Origin: Erodium maritimum
Lineage: Eukaryota; Streptophyta; Magnoliopsida; Geraniales; Geraniaceae
Assembly: GCA_963921825.1 (NCBI GenBank)
Contig: OY997588.1
Coordinates: forward strand, 51,592,803 to 51,656,802
Length of the DNA stretch: 64,000 bases
Direction: 5' to 3'
The first letter of the stretch is position 1; every line of letters starts with the position of its first letter. A program made the position numbers and the translations under genes. The notes beneath the pieces are model-generated. The model was given only the letters and a program-made list of their open reading frames with translations. It did not search any database and was not told the DNA's origin. Positions 46,977-56,700 of the stretch are shown here, one piece after another.

Positions 46977-48373
46977 TGATGTGGACATAAAATACATCTA
47001 TTTTAGATGTCATTAGCCCACATTTGTGCACTTTTTAGTCCCGAGTTAGTATGAAATGATGCATTTTACTCTCGTATTGTGTATTTGGTCTTGTTTCAGG
47101 GTTCATCAAGTTTTCGGGGTAAAAAGGGGCAATTCGGGAGTGAAACGGAGCAAATTTGGAAGTTGGACATAAGTGTCAGCAACATGCACCAGTTTGTTGC
47201 ACGCCGTGCAACAAACTGGTGCACTCTGGACAGAGGAGTCAAGAAAATGCACCAGTTTGTTGCACGGCGTGCAAGAAACTGGTGCAACTTAAGTGCACCA
47301 GAAACTTGCACGGCGTGCAAGCGACCGTGCAAGCGTCAAAAACGCGATTTCCAGCTGCGTTTCCTATTTTTTATCAGAGTTAACCCGTCATATAAAAGGG
47401 AATTTAGGTCAGATTGGAGGGGATCACGAATTGGAGGAGAAAAACACACTTTGGAGCTTGGAGAACTTGGAGAGAAGATCGAAGCAAGAGATTAGAACAT
47501 CAAGGTTTTGTGTAATTGAATTGAAACTTGATATTGGTATTAATCTTAATGTTCAATATGAATCTCAGTGTTTTATTCATCTCTATGTGTTCTTATTCTC
47601 GCACTATGAACTAAACTCTCATGATCTAGGGCTAGGGGTGAAGATGTGATGAGTGGAATTAACTTGTTTGGGTTATGCATTTGTTAACTAGCATTAGGAT
47701 TTCGTTTATTTAATTCCGTTCGTAATGCTACATTGCCTTGATCACGTATATGTATGATTTAATCTTGTTAACCAACAATTGAGAAATGAGGTTAGGAAGA
47801 GGAAAAAGGAATTAAATAGCTCGGGTTTTAATCTAAGCCAGAATATGGTTAGACTGACACGAGTGCAATAGCCATAGGAGTAAAACCCGAAAGTTAGAGG
47901 AATTCATAGAATATAATGCTATATACCGCTCTACACCTAGATTAGAGATAATTAGGTGGACCGAGTATGTTAGGGTCCTAATACGATCGAGAGATGGTTA
48001 GGACTATACTTAGAGAACTCCCGTTGCCCTCAGAATAATATTAGTTGCAAATGTATACCGAACCCCGTTAAATCATTCATCACATTCGAACCCCGTTAAT
48101 GTCCTAGATCGCTTTTTATCTCTGATTTACAATCTTGTTGTGACTTTGTGCTTATTTTCGGATCATTCATATAATCTCGTTACTCGCATGAATTTACATT
48201 TTACAAAACCAAACCAATCACCGTTATAGGAATAGCTTGATTATCGGATTAACTAACTAAAGAGCTTGTCTAATTGCTCCCTTGGGTACGATATCTCGGA
48301 CTTAAAACCCGAATACTACTTGACGACCGGTACGCTTGCCATACCATTCTGAGGGTTAAATCTCGGAGTGTCA
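46977..48373 (+). repeat. Athila-like 3' LTR
   Basis: 1,397 bp. Copies of the three palindromes lie at 47185-47223, 47248-47286 and 47294-47331. Confidence 0.92.
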
Positions 48374-48378
48374 ACAAC
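48374..48378. repeat. Target-site duplication, right copy (Athila-like)
   Basis: acaac, matching 40801-40805. Confidence 0.88.
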
Positions 48379-48707
48379 CTGCACAGATCATTTAGCACAA
48401 TCAAATCACACAACAAGCCATCGCAGCTACACACCTCGGATCTCGGTAATTTCACTCTTACCACCCGGCCACGTCCACACTTGGAAATCAACAACCCAAC
48501 AGTCAATTAAAACCTCCAAGACAACAACCATAACGGTTCACTACAACTACATAGTACTTAGACCGGACATTTCACTAACCCGAGACTCTCTTCGTCTCGG
48601 TCCCACGCATAGGACATCTCTGATTTGCGTAACCGACACACGGAAACCTAGCGCCCTAACTCTACCCACCTAATTGACGTACGGTCCGAAGTTTTTGAAA
48701 AACCAGG

Positions 48708-48719
48708 CTCTGATACCAA
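48708..48719 (-). other. Primer binding site of the minus-strand Tekay-like element
   Basis: On the minus strand it reads tggtatcagagc, as in the array. It marks the 5' end of the internal region of the element at 32791. The sequence on its outer side does not resemble that element's LTR. Confidence 0.8.
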
Positions 48720-49010
48720 ATTCGGTTTCGGTCCTTGTATATTATAATGTTGGCTGGTAATAGTAGGCTAGCCCGAAACGGTTCCCTTCGTTTTAATGGG
48801 AACTGTAGATGAACTTTTTAGGGCTGTACACCTAACCGTAACCCTAAATCAGTGTAGTGAGTTGTCTTTTCAGCCCGACCCGATATACGAATCAGTTCTC
48901 TTACTTGTCAGTCGATTGAGTACGGAGAATCTTCTAATTTATAAAATTCAATTTCCGCTTATATATACCTAGCGAGTCCTTCTCTATCTATAGCTACCAC
49001 CACACATTCG
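48720..49010 (+). promoter_or_regulatory. Unassigned flank and likely promoter of the Myb/SANT-like gene
   Basis: No repeat is recognised in 48720-48940. A TATA-like ttatatatacc at about 48959-48968 lies some 45 bases upstream of the ATG at 49011, in a pyrimidine-rich context. Confidence 0.35.
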
Positions 49011-49385
49011 ATGGATATGTTTTTTCCCAACGAAGCGGAGAATCGTCTGTGCGTTGCCTGGATGTTGCACGTCGACATCTGTCGTAACTATTGACCCATT
49101 GTATGGGATGCTTGGAGGAAGATGGTCGGAAATCCGTTACCCCTGGCTCAGCCCCATCATTTGAAGACACGCTGGAAGTTGTGGAACAGAAGGGTCGCCG
49201 AGTTCGACACTTTGGTTACTGAATGTCGGATGCAACTCGGAGAAACTGCCACCGAAGAGGAGGTCGTTGTTGCCGCGTATGAAAAATACGAGGAGAAGTT
49301 CAAAACCCCGTTCACGAAGTATGAGTGGTGGGCGATGGTCCACGATAATCCCAAATGGCGCTGTTACAACAAGCTCGAATATTAA
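49011..49385 (+). pseudogene. Myb/SANT-like protein of the transposon-associated (NAM-associated/GST-T3-like) type
   Basis: From the ATG at 49011 the frame gives ENRLCVAWMLHVDICRNY, a TGA at 49092, then PIVWDAWRKM and, from 49122, LKTRWKLWNRRVAEFDTLV ... ATEEEVVVAAYEKYEEKFKTPF followed by WWAMVHDNPKW. The pattern 'C.AW....D', 'LK.RW..... V..F' and 'Y......F....WW.......PKW' fits the small plant proteins with a Myb/SANT-like DNA-binding fold related to PIF/Harbinger ORF1. The single in-frame TGA makes it a probable pseudogene, unless translation starts at 49122. Confidence 0.6.
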
Positions 49386-49715
49386 CTTAATTATCTTTCA
49401 ATTACTTGACTATAGTTCACTTTGGAACCATTTTGTATCATACGTATATCGGACCGGTTGTTAATATAATTTTCGTTTATGTATCATAATCTCTCTGTCA
49501 AGTAGCTAGCTGCTCGACCATTAATTTTCAACAAGCAAGCAGATAGACAACACCCCAAATCAAGATACATACAACTTCATTCATTGCACCACCCCACATA
49601 CAAGGGTTAACAAACAAAATTAAACATCCTAGATAAAGGTTTTCAAGTTTATCATCCAGAGACAAAAAAGGAAAGATGGGAAAATAAGAACTTGAACAAC
49701 CCTAATATCCCACGT

Positions 49716-49994
49716 TTAGATAGCTAGGGTTCCGGCTTCCATCAGGTTCTCATGAAGTGTAACGAGTTCACCCAAGAGTTCTTCCTCCTCCTTTATCTCT
49801 CTTGGTGTCCAACTTTCTCGGTTCTGGCTCTTTATGGTCTTGATAAGTGTAATGATATCTATGTGGGACGTCAAAAGATGGTTCTTGATTGTAGACAACT
49901 CATTCCACCTCTGCTTGCATTCAAGCGCCCTCTCACGCTTATGGTGGGTTTCAGGCAAAGATGGTGATGAAAGGGAAACGTTGTTGGAGGACAT
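49716..49994 (-). CDS. Small hypothetical helical protein
   Basis: About 92 codons from the ATG at 49994 (MSSNNVSLSSPSLPETHHK). A longer reading from 50156 is possible, but a TATA-like element (tatttata on plus, 50061-50068) about 65 bases upstream favours the shorter start. The protein is Ser-rich at first and then helical and charged (KRERALECKQRWNELSTIK ... EIKEEEELLGELVTLHENL). It is convergent with the Myb/SANT-like gene. No known family. Confidence 0.4.
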   Translation of the reverse strand: MSSNNVSLSSPSLPETHHKRERALECKQRWNELSTIKNHLLTSHIDIITLIKTIKSQNRESWTPREIKEEEELLGELVTLHENLMEAGTLAI

Positions 49995-50156
49995 TTTTTT
50001 TGGATGTTTGAGGCGGTATCGAATGATTAGGAGAATGCGCGAAAACAAAATATTCAAGCTATATTTATAATTATAAAGGTGCAATGATGGGAAAAATGGG
50101 TATTCCATATATGGGATGTTCCCGAAAAAAGAATTAATAGCCAACCGACCAAACAC

Positions 50157-51020
50157 AGGCTTCCCGGTCGGCTTACACTTGAATTCTAATGTAGCGTAGA
50201 GTCCCGGCCAGTAAAATGTTTACCCGCCCGACCTATTGGCTCAATAAAAGCTGAGAAATAATATAATCTTTGGAAGGATTCTTATAATCATTTTGTCATA
50301 TCATGTCCCGTCCGCAAGTCTTTATGTCATATGGCCACAACAAACAGAGGAATATATTCTCGATGGCTTCATACGTACGCAACCTTGGGCACAATCCCGA
50401 CAAGTTTTTGTGTGGCTAGGGAAACCGAAAGGTGTTATGACCAAAGGGACAATAGAGATTTGTACTAGGGTTTCTTTTGTTTACTGGCAATTATCGATCT
50501 AATGTGGATCCTAGCCAGGGCCGACCCTATGTTTTTAAGCGAATTCTCTAAAAAAAAGGCCTAGATCGACATACAAATAGGATAAATGTTATTTAAACCC
50601 CTCAATGACATTTATTTTTTGAAAATATTTTGTTATAGGTGAGGGGTTATAAATAACAATGTCAACTTTAATCATTCTTCACAAACATATGGATTCCCTT
50701 AATTTGTTCTCAAAATCGTTGATAAATTATCGGATTTCTTGAAAAATATTTAAAGCACTCGTGGGTTTTTGATGAATAATGAAAGGTGAAAGTATTACTG
50801 ATAATTGTTAGCATATTAAAATAATATGTCTTAGTGGAGGTCAACCATGTATGATGTAAAGTAGACCTTCACACTTCTTAATATAATTAGCTTTTATAAG
50901 CTACTGCCATACATTGGTGGTCCTATATCTCCATCAAGAGATGCATATCCGTCGGGAAAGACATGGAAATCTGTGGGTATTGACTGAATAGGGCAGATTT
51001 TGGGGGTATGATATCCCGAT
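50157..51020. other. Noncoding flank
   Basis: Positions 50110-50260 carry ccgcccgacc and cccggtcgg motifs like those near 5925-6180. The rest is AT-rich with nothing recognisable. Confidence 0.35.
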
Positions 51021-52708
51021 TGTTAGTCTTAGTGCCCGTAGTTCAATCCTAAATGTCCAAATGTATATATCATCGTTAGCAATAAAATTAAAGCGGCTTT
51101 ATATTACTTATGTGTTGGAGTAATATATCGATGTGTGCTCTGATCTATGCCCACAATGCGAATAGAACCATAGATCGATATAGATCACACTCGATGGGTC
51201 CCTAGTCAACAAAGCTTCACTAGAAGCGACTAGTATGAAAGATGGCTCTATATGGCTTACGTTCTGTTAGTCATTGGAATGGGATTCCGGAGTCTGATCA
51301 TAGATATCATGTGGGATATGATATTGGACGACCCGCCCTGGATATGTGCCATAGATTAAGTCATGAACATATTCAGTGTCGTAGCTTGTCATGTATCCTT
51401 AGACCAAGGAGTCTTTGTGATCGCTATGTAGTCAACAACTGAGTTTGACCTGAGCCTAACGTTGTCCATAACAGGGCTTCCATAACGGCCAACATTGTCT
51501 TGGGGATGGGCTACATGAGTGACACAAAAGACAGCTAAGGGATTTATCACTCATATTGAGGTATGGGAAAGATATCGGTTCTCGGCCGCTTGATCGAGAG
51601 TGACTGAAAGAATAGCATGACCATGCACATGATACTGGGTATCATATATTCAGTGATCTCACATATCGAGGAATAATGATTGATAATAATAAGGATGGCG
51701 ACTCTATGTCTTATCTCAATCAGGATATCGGAGATAAAATGATAGTGATATAGATGACGGAAAGGTTAGAATCGACAGGGTCGATTCGTTATGTAGTGTC
51801 AGCCAATACTAAAGTCTCGTTAGTTGCCACTTATATAGGATCAAGTAAAATGGGATTTTAAGTTGACTTATTGACATGCGTAAACCTAAGGGTCACACCG
51901 GAGGATGAAACTCATTGACACATTTATGGAGAATGGCTAAAAGGGAGTTGTCTCGGGACATGACCAAAACTGGGTTTTGGGTCATGTGCCCGTAAGTGAA
52001 TAAGACTTTAAGGATCGAGACAAGGCTTGGAGTCTTGGGATTGATCGTTTCGGATAATGTTGGACATTTCCGGTATGGAAGGCTTAGATGCGATGAGCGA
52101 ATCACGGAACCTCGCTGGAAATGGCCACGGGCCATGTTCCAAGAGGCCCATGAAAGGCACATGCAGCCAAGGCCCATGGAACTAATTAATCAAGTATTGA
52201 TTAATTAGTACTAAGTAAGCATGACAAGGATTAAGGTTTTGGTGATTCACCACCTAACCCCATCTAATCTAGCCATACTTTGTCCTATTTACACCTTACT
52301 TGTCACCATGCTTGTCCCATGACTTTAGTTGGACAAGTATGAGGTTTGTTATGGTTAAGTCATCTTTTTTCAACATAACAAACACAGGACAAGAATAGGA
52401 AACACAACTTCTCCCTCCTCTCCCTTGCAATTTCGGCCAAGGCAAGCTCCCACCTCCATTGTTGTGTTCTTGAGTCCTCAAAGAGAAGAACTACGTGGCT
52501 TTGATTCCCATGTGGATACGTAGGCGTCTTAGAGACCCAAGCCAATCATTCGTTACCCGGTGTTCTTGTTTTGGTAAGAAATAGTGCTAAATTTTTCTCA
52601 TGTGAATTCATTCTTTGTTAGTTGTTTCATGGTTTTAATCGTCTCTTGGTTTTCATTGATATTCCGCTGCGAGTTGGTTCATCTCCAACCCTACCTCAAG
52701 ACCCAACA
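51021..52708 (+). repeat. LTR-like repeat, copy A (probable solo LTR)
   Basis: Begins TGTTAGTCTTAGTGCCC and appears to end at ...CCCAACA, so it has TG...CA ends and is about 1.69 kb. From its first base it is closely similar to 62613-64000. It contains no coding domain, and no primer site follows the right end. Five-base flanks (ccgat and gaaaa) do not match, so either the right edge is misplaced or the target duplication has been lost. Its family is uncertain. The style suggests a copia or gypsy LTR. Confidence 0.6.
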
Positions 52709-53246
52709 GAAAAGTGTGCCAATCTAATACCTGCAGGCATAAGACATAAAGTCGACGGTGAATAGAGCATATTCCATTCGGAAGGGAAGACCAAAACGTT
52801 ATGTTGATTAATTGAATTACAGAATATTAAGGTATTATAATCCTAAAATTATGAGAAGGTAGGTTATAGGGATAGGGTTTGTTTGTATTGCGCCTTCACC
52901 GCCGTGATCGTTAAACCCTAACATTCGGAACAACCAGAGTTGTTTGGATGGCGAGAAATGGAGAGAAACACCATCAATGATGGAAAATCCAAACCAACCA
53001 AATCTAGAGAGTAATAACCACGCCCATTTGTTTGTTGCTTCTCAATACAATAAACGACTCCAACTAACAAGCGTGACGTTTGATGCAACCGAATGAAGGA
53101 CACTTGACGTTTCGAACCAGTACACATTTAATTCATTTTCAGTTATAAATTAAACTTATGTGAGTGTATTTCACACTACACTGAAACCTTGCTTGCTCTC
53201 TCCCTTAATCGATCACCTACAGTTTACCCGGTTTGCATACGGGAAA
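52709..53246. other. No feature seen
   Basis: Moderately AT-rich sequence without recognisable genes or repeats. Confidence 0.4.
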
Positions 53247-53375
53247 ATGAATGAAGGCGAAGGATTTCACAACCGGCCAATGCCAGACATTACCTGCATC
53301 GATATGGATCGGTATTTTTGTTCCTTACCGCTCATTGGAACGGAGAACGAAGAAAAGATATGATGGAAAATTCGA

Positions 53376-53594
53376 GTGCTAATTGCGATGGAGAGGCGAC
53401 GCCAACAAGCCAGAGAAGGGGCTGTAGGTTTAGGAATTGAAATACCATTCCCCACACCTGCCGACTGTAACCGATTGGAGCCTAGGGTGGCCAAACTGGA
53501 GAGGATCTTCCAGGTAGCTCGCCTTCGCCTGCGTGACGAAGCTGCAACAGAGGAGAGCTGTACCACAAGCCCACTACCTCCGGCTAGCCGCTAG
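53376..53594 (+). CDS. Small hypothetical protein
   Basis: 72 codons (MLIAMERRRQQAREGAVGLG ... RVAKLERIFQVARLRLRDE ... PPASR). Basic N-terminus, then a possible short coiled coil. A second small open stretch in another frame lies just upstream (about 53247-53363). The charged-helix style resembles the small genes at 32026 and 49716. No family is recognised, and it may be a decayed exon. Confidence 0.3.
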   Translation: MLIAMERRRQQAREGAVGLGIEIPFPTPADCNRLEPRVAKLERIFQVARLRLRDEAATEESCTTSPLPPASR

Positions 53595-53906
53595 GGTTTA
53601 GTGTTTCTTTAAAACAAATGGATAAATGATGTTTTGTTATTTCGATTTTAGATCATGTAATGTGAAATTTCTGTACAAGTATCACTGTTAAATGACCAAC
53701 ATGCATTTTGACAATCAAAGGATAAATTGAAACTTGAAATTCTCCTGAATTCATAATCACGCCCCATTTTTCTCATTACTACTTACTTCTTCTTGGTTGG
53801 TTGAATCAAGAACAAAACCAACCAACGAAGTACAAGTCATTCATTCAACCTCATCTACTGCCTAAGATAATATATAAATGGGAAACTCCATATCCCATCT
53901 ATGTTT

Positions 53907-54258
53907 CACCTTAGATTCCACCATCCTAACTGCCACTTACCTTTGGTCACAATTCCCATCGGTGAACTATTCGCGATTCTTGGAAAGTAACAAAATCTGT
54001 TATTTCAGACGACATTGTTCATGTTTTTTGCACGTGGCCGTCACGTGGCTTTAAATATTTTTGTAAATGGCCAGATTTCCTTTCACCTTTGATTCCACCA
54101 TCCTAACTGCGACTTACCTTTGGTCATAATTTCCATCGGTGAACTATTCGCGATTCTTGAAAAGTAAAAAAATATATTATTTCAGACGGCACCGTTCATG
54201 TTTTTGGCACGTGACCGTCACGTGGCTTTAAATATTTTTGTACATGGCCAGACTGCCC
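53907..54258. repeat. 176-bp tandem duplication with CACGTG-type sites
   Basis: gattccacca(t)cctaactg starts at 53915 and 54091, 176 apart, and similarity runs through the whole unit. Each unit ends with ttttggcacgtg(g/a)ccgtcacgtggc followed by tttaaatatttttgta. The paired ACGT cores are G-box/ABRE-like and next to an AT-rich stretch, as in plant promoters, but no downstream gene is obvious. Confidence 0.8.
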
Positions 54259-54711
54259 TCGTATCTTTCATTTAAAACATGAACAATCAAATTCGATTAT
54301 TGAAACTGAAAATGCTTCTTTCAATTTTTGAAGACTGAAAATATGTGTGTTTGTCTTTAGCATTTATGTATTTTGGGTTTTCAAATCAGAACAGAAAAGT
54401 TTTTCGAATTTGGGGTTAAGTATTAAAGAATTGTTGAAAATAGGGTTAGTTGATTTCAAATATCAAATTCGTTTTTTTAATAGAAAGGTTAAGATTGTAT
54501 AAAATGGGGTTCACAATATATGGCCAACATGTTTTGAATCCTGCAAAATGAAGGTTCTTGAGTTTGGGCAACATGTTTCCAAACCTGCAAAATGAATTTT
54601 GGGTTATTATTTTTGGTTTAAGAACTGTTGATTGTAGTTGAGAATGAAGGGGCTTTGTGTTGAGTATGTGTTGAATGTTAGGTTTTGGAAGCAAAACAAC
54701 CATAAATTGGT
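54259..54711. other. AT-rich flank
   Basis: Contains two loose copies of 'aacatgtttt(gaat/ccaaa)cctgcaaaatgaa' (about 54528 and 54571). Otherwise nothing recognisable. Confidence 0.35.
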
Positions 54712-54775
54712 TGTAACTACCTGATGTTAAGAAATGGGGTTTTGTAATGAAAAAGAGAAAGTTTTTTTTTAAATT

Positions 54776-54975
54776 GATTGGCCCGGTGGGCGTGTTGTGG
54801 AGTTTTGGTTGGCCCTGTGGGCGCGCTTGTTTATGTTGGCCTGGTGGGCGTGTTGTGGAGTTTTGGTTGGCCCTGTGGGCGTGCTTGTTTATGTTGGGCC
54901 AGTGGGCGTGTTGTGGAGTTTTGGTTGGCCCTGTGGGCATGCTTGCTTTGGTTGGCCTGGTGGGCGGGTGTCGTT
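54776..54975 (+). repeat. 58-bp tandem repeat in the fossil leader
   Basis: cgtgttgtggagttttggtt starts at 54791, 54849 and 54907, 58 apart, linked by ggccctgtgggc. It is an expanded form of the 'ttggcc..gtgggc' phrases in the array leaders. Confidence 0.85.
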
Positions 54976-55208
54976 GTTGTGTTGTTATGGTTGTCTGGCC
55001 GGGTTGGCTTGTGTTTGAGGTTGAGTGACTTGTGTTTTGGTCGTTCTTTTGGGTACTTGTGTTTTGTTTTGGTGGTCGAACGTCTGCGACACACAGTTAT
55101 GCGGGTCGCTATGGGCACAGAAGGATACTAGTGCCCTAGGGTAGACATAGCGGGTGTACGTAGTGTGAAATCATCACCGCTACGAGATCGGGGTCACTGG
55201 TTTGGCCC

Positions 55209-55412
55209 GGTAGGTGGCACGGCACAGCCTGGGTGCCGGTCCGGTAGGTGGCACGACACGACGTAAGTGCCGGCCCAGTAGGGAGCACGGCACGGTTTGG
55301 GTGCCAGCCCGGTAAAGGGCACGACACGGCCTGGGTGCCGGCCCGGTATGGGGCACGGCCTAGCTTGGTTACCGGCCCGGAAGGTGGTACGGCCCGGGTC
55401 AGTTGCCGACCT
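55209..55412 (+). repeat. 34-bp GC-rich minisatellite, six copies
   Basis: Units of the form ggta(g)gtggcacggcac...gggtgccggccc, exactly 34 bases each, run from 55209 to 55412 with moderate divergence. Confidence 0.85.
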
Positions 55413-55909
55413 GGTCCATTAAGCCGGTTTCAATTATTTTGTGGTTGTTTCGTTGTACGGTTAGGTTTGTCGTTGCATGGCTTAGTGTGCGTTTGTGCGG
55501 CTTATTTGAGGGTTCGCTTACGTATTATTGAATTGAAGTATTGATAGTGTGAACAGTAGTGATTACTGAATTGAGGAAGTGTTTCCCGTGTCGAGGTTTA
55601 TCTTACGTAAGCGAGTACTTGAGGTGTTGTTGGCGTGAGCAGTGTGACGTTTGGCATCCGGTTTTGAGGTAGTGGTTTGCCCTGGTTAGATCGGTAAGTC
55701 TTTAGTGCGTTACTAGTATGCCATAATCGAACGGGTTTCCGTGGAGGTGAGCATAACTATCATCCCCTTTACTACTTTTCCCGCACGGGACGAGTAGCGA
55801 ACACTGGTTTGGTTGCGGAAAGTTACAAGTAAATGCCTAGAGGACCGTGTGGGGTTGCACTAGACCTTACCGGGGTGACTAATGGAGTGGGTGTTCGTTT
55901 TCTGATTTG

Positions 55910-56015
55910 GGCATCAGTTTCATTGGATGCCGGGATATCACACTCGTTTGTTCGTCGAGTTGTGCTGAGAGGTTGGGGCTGAGTTTAGAGCCGTTGAGTC
56001 CACCCCTGCGTCGAG
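55910..56015 (+). pseudogene. Protease fragment of the decayed chromovirus, left of the solo LTR
   Basis: Nucleotide similarity to the array's protease region is clear (gttgtgctgagaggttgggg and gagccgttgagtccacccct), ending at the solo LTR target duplication. Confidence 0.75.
56011..56015. repeat. Target-site duplication, left copy (solo LTR)
   Basis: tcgag, repeated at 59404-59408. Confidence 0.8.
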
Positions 56016-56529
56016 TGTCACGCCCCGATTTCAGTAAACCGAACTCAGGACGCGAACGTTTAGAATAAGAAAACACTTTGCAAACATTCCATTAAAACAA
56101 TTTACAATAACAATTTAGTTCAACAAAGGATAATTACAAATCAACAAAAACGTCCCACAAGCGGACAAAAGGCGAGGTATCCGTCGCTAGACTAAAAAGA
56201 CAAAACCCGGACTCCGCTCCTAGCTCCACAAGCTTCGAGAGCTCACCTAGTCCGTCCCACGAACGGTACCTGTAGGAAAAGCAGCTAGGGGTGAGCGTTC
56301 GCTCACCACCACGAATAACAGACTGACTACGACATACTTAGCAGACAAAGCCGGTGACACCAACCACGACCCAAAAGACACACACACGACCAGTACCTTC
56401 CTCAACTGACTCAACATTCGGACACGTGATGTAGACCTCACACTACGATTGACGACCTCCTCCAAGGACACGACTGACAACCACGCAATACCACACAAGA
56501 TCGCAAAGGATCGCAAACCAGCTGCCAAG

Positions 56530-56700
56530 AACGCCCTCCCGGGACTCTAACCCGGTCAGGCCAACCCAAGAATGCTGCAACTTACCGGGACTCTAACCCA
56601 TAAGCCAGCCGGAAAATACTGCAACTTACTGGGACTCTAACCCATAAGCCAGCCGGAAAATGCTGCAACTTACTGGGACTCTAACCCATAAGCCAGCCAA
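56530..56700 (-). repeat. Tandem repeat in the solo LTR
   Basis: 'gggactctaacccataagccagcc' type units, about 58 bases apart, occur three to four times (near 56585, 56630 and 56690), with a related copy near 57065. Confidence 0.65.

Larger units (their letters stand above)
40806..48373 (+). mobile_element. Young, short Athila-like Ty3-gypsy element carrying gag and protease only
   Basis: Two 1,397-bp LTRs (40806-42202, 46977-48373; TGATGTGG...GTGTCA) with acaac target duplications on both sides. The tRNA-Asp-type primer site and the gag and protease sequences match the Athila lineage. No RT, RNase H or integrase is recognisable between protease and the 3' LTR, so it would depend on enzymes from a related element. 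The coding part looks nearly whole, with about one break seen. The LTRs differ at roughly six positions by eye (about 0.4 percent), pointing to insertion within the last few hundred thousand years. It lies inside the minus-strand Tekay-like fossil. Confidence 0.9.
32791..48719 (-). mobile_element. Older Tekay-like Ty3-gypsy chromovirus, minus strand, interrupted by an Athila-like element
   Basis: Parts read on the minus strand: a primer site at 48719-48708 and leader (48707-48379, resuming 40800-40281), gag (about 40280-38850), protease (38830-38470), RT (38400-37600), RNase H (37550-36990), integrase (36810-36000), a chromodomain-like end (35900-35505), a polypurine tract, and one LTR at 35470-32791. 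An Athila-like element occupies 40806-48373. I see no second LTR beyond the primer site. The coding region is broken in many places, of the order of ten, and its base sequence is well diverged from the array at 9655, so it is clearly older than both the array and the nested element. Confidence 0.85.

Noticed and set aside
48720-51400. A second LTR of the minus-strand chromovirus to the right of its primer site
   Set aside because: Only a ten-base resemblance (aaaccg(a/g)attt) to the known LTR end was found. The following sequence does not match 32791-35470.
51016-52713. A target-site duplication for LTR-like repeat copy A
   Set aside because: The five bases on the left (ccgat) and right (gaaaa) do not match.
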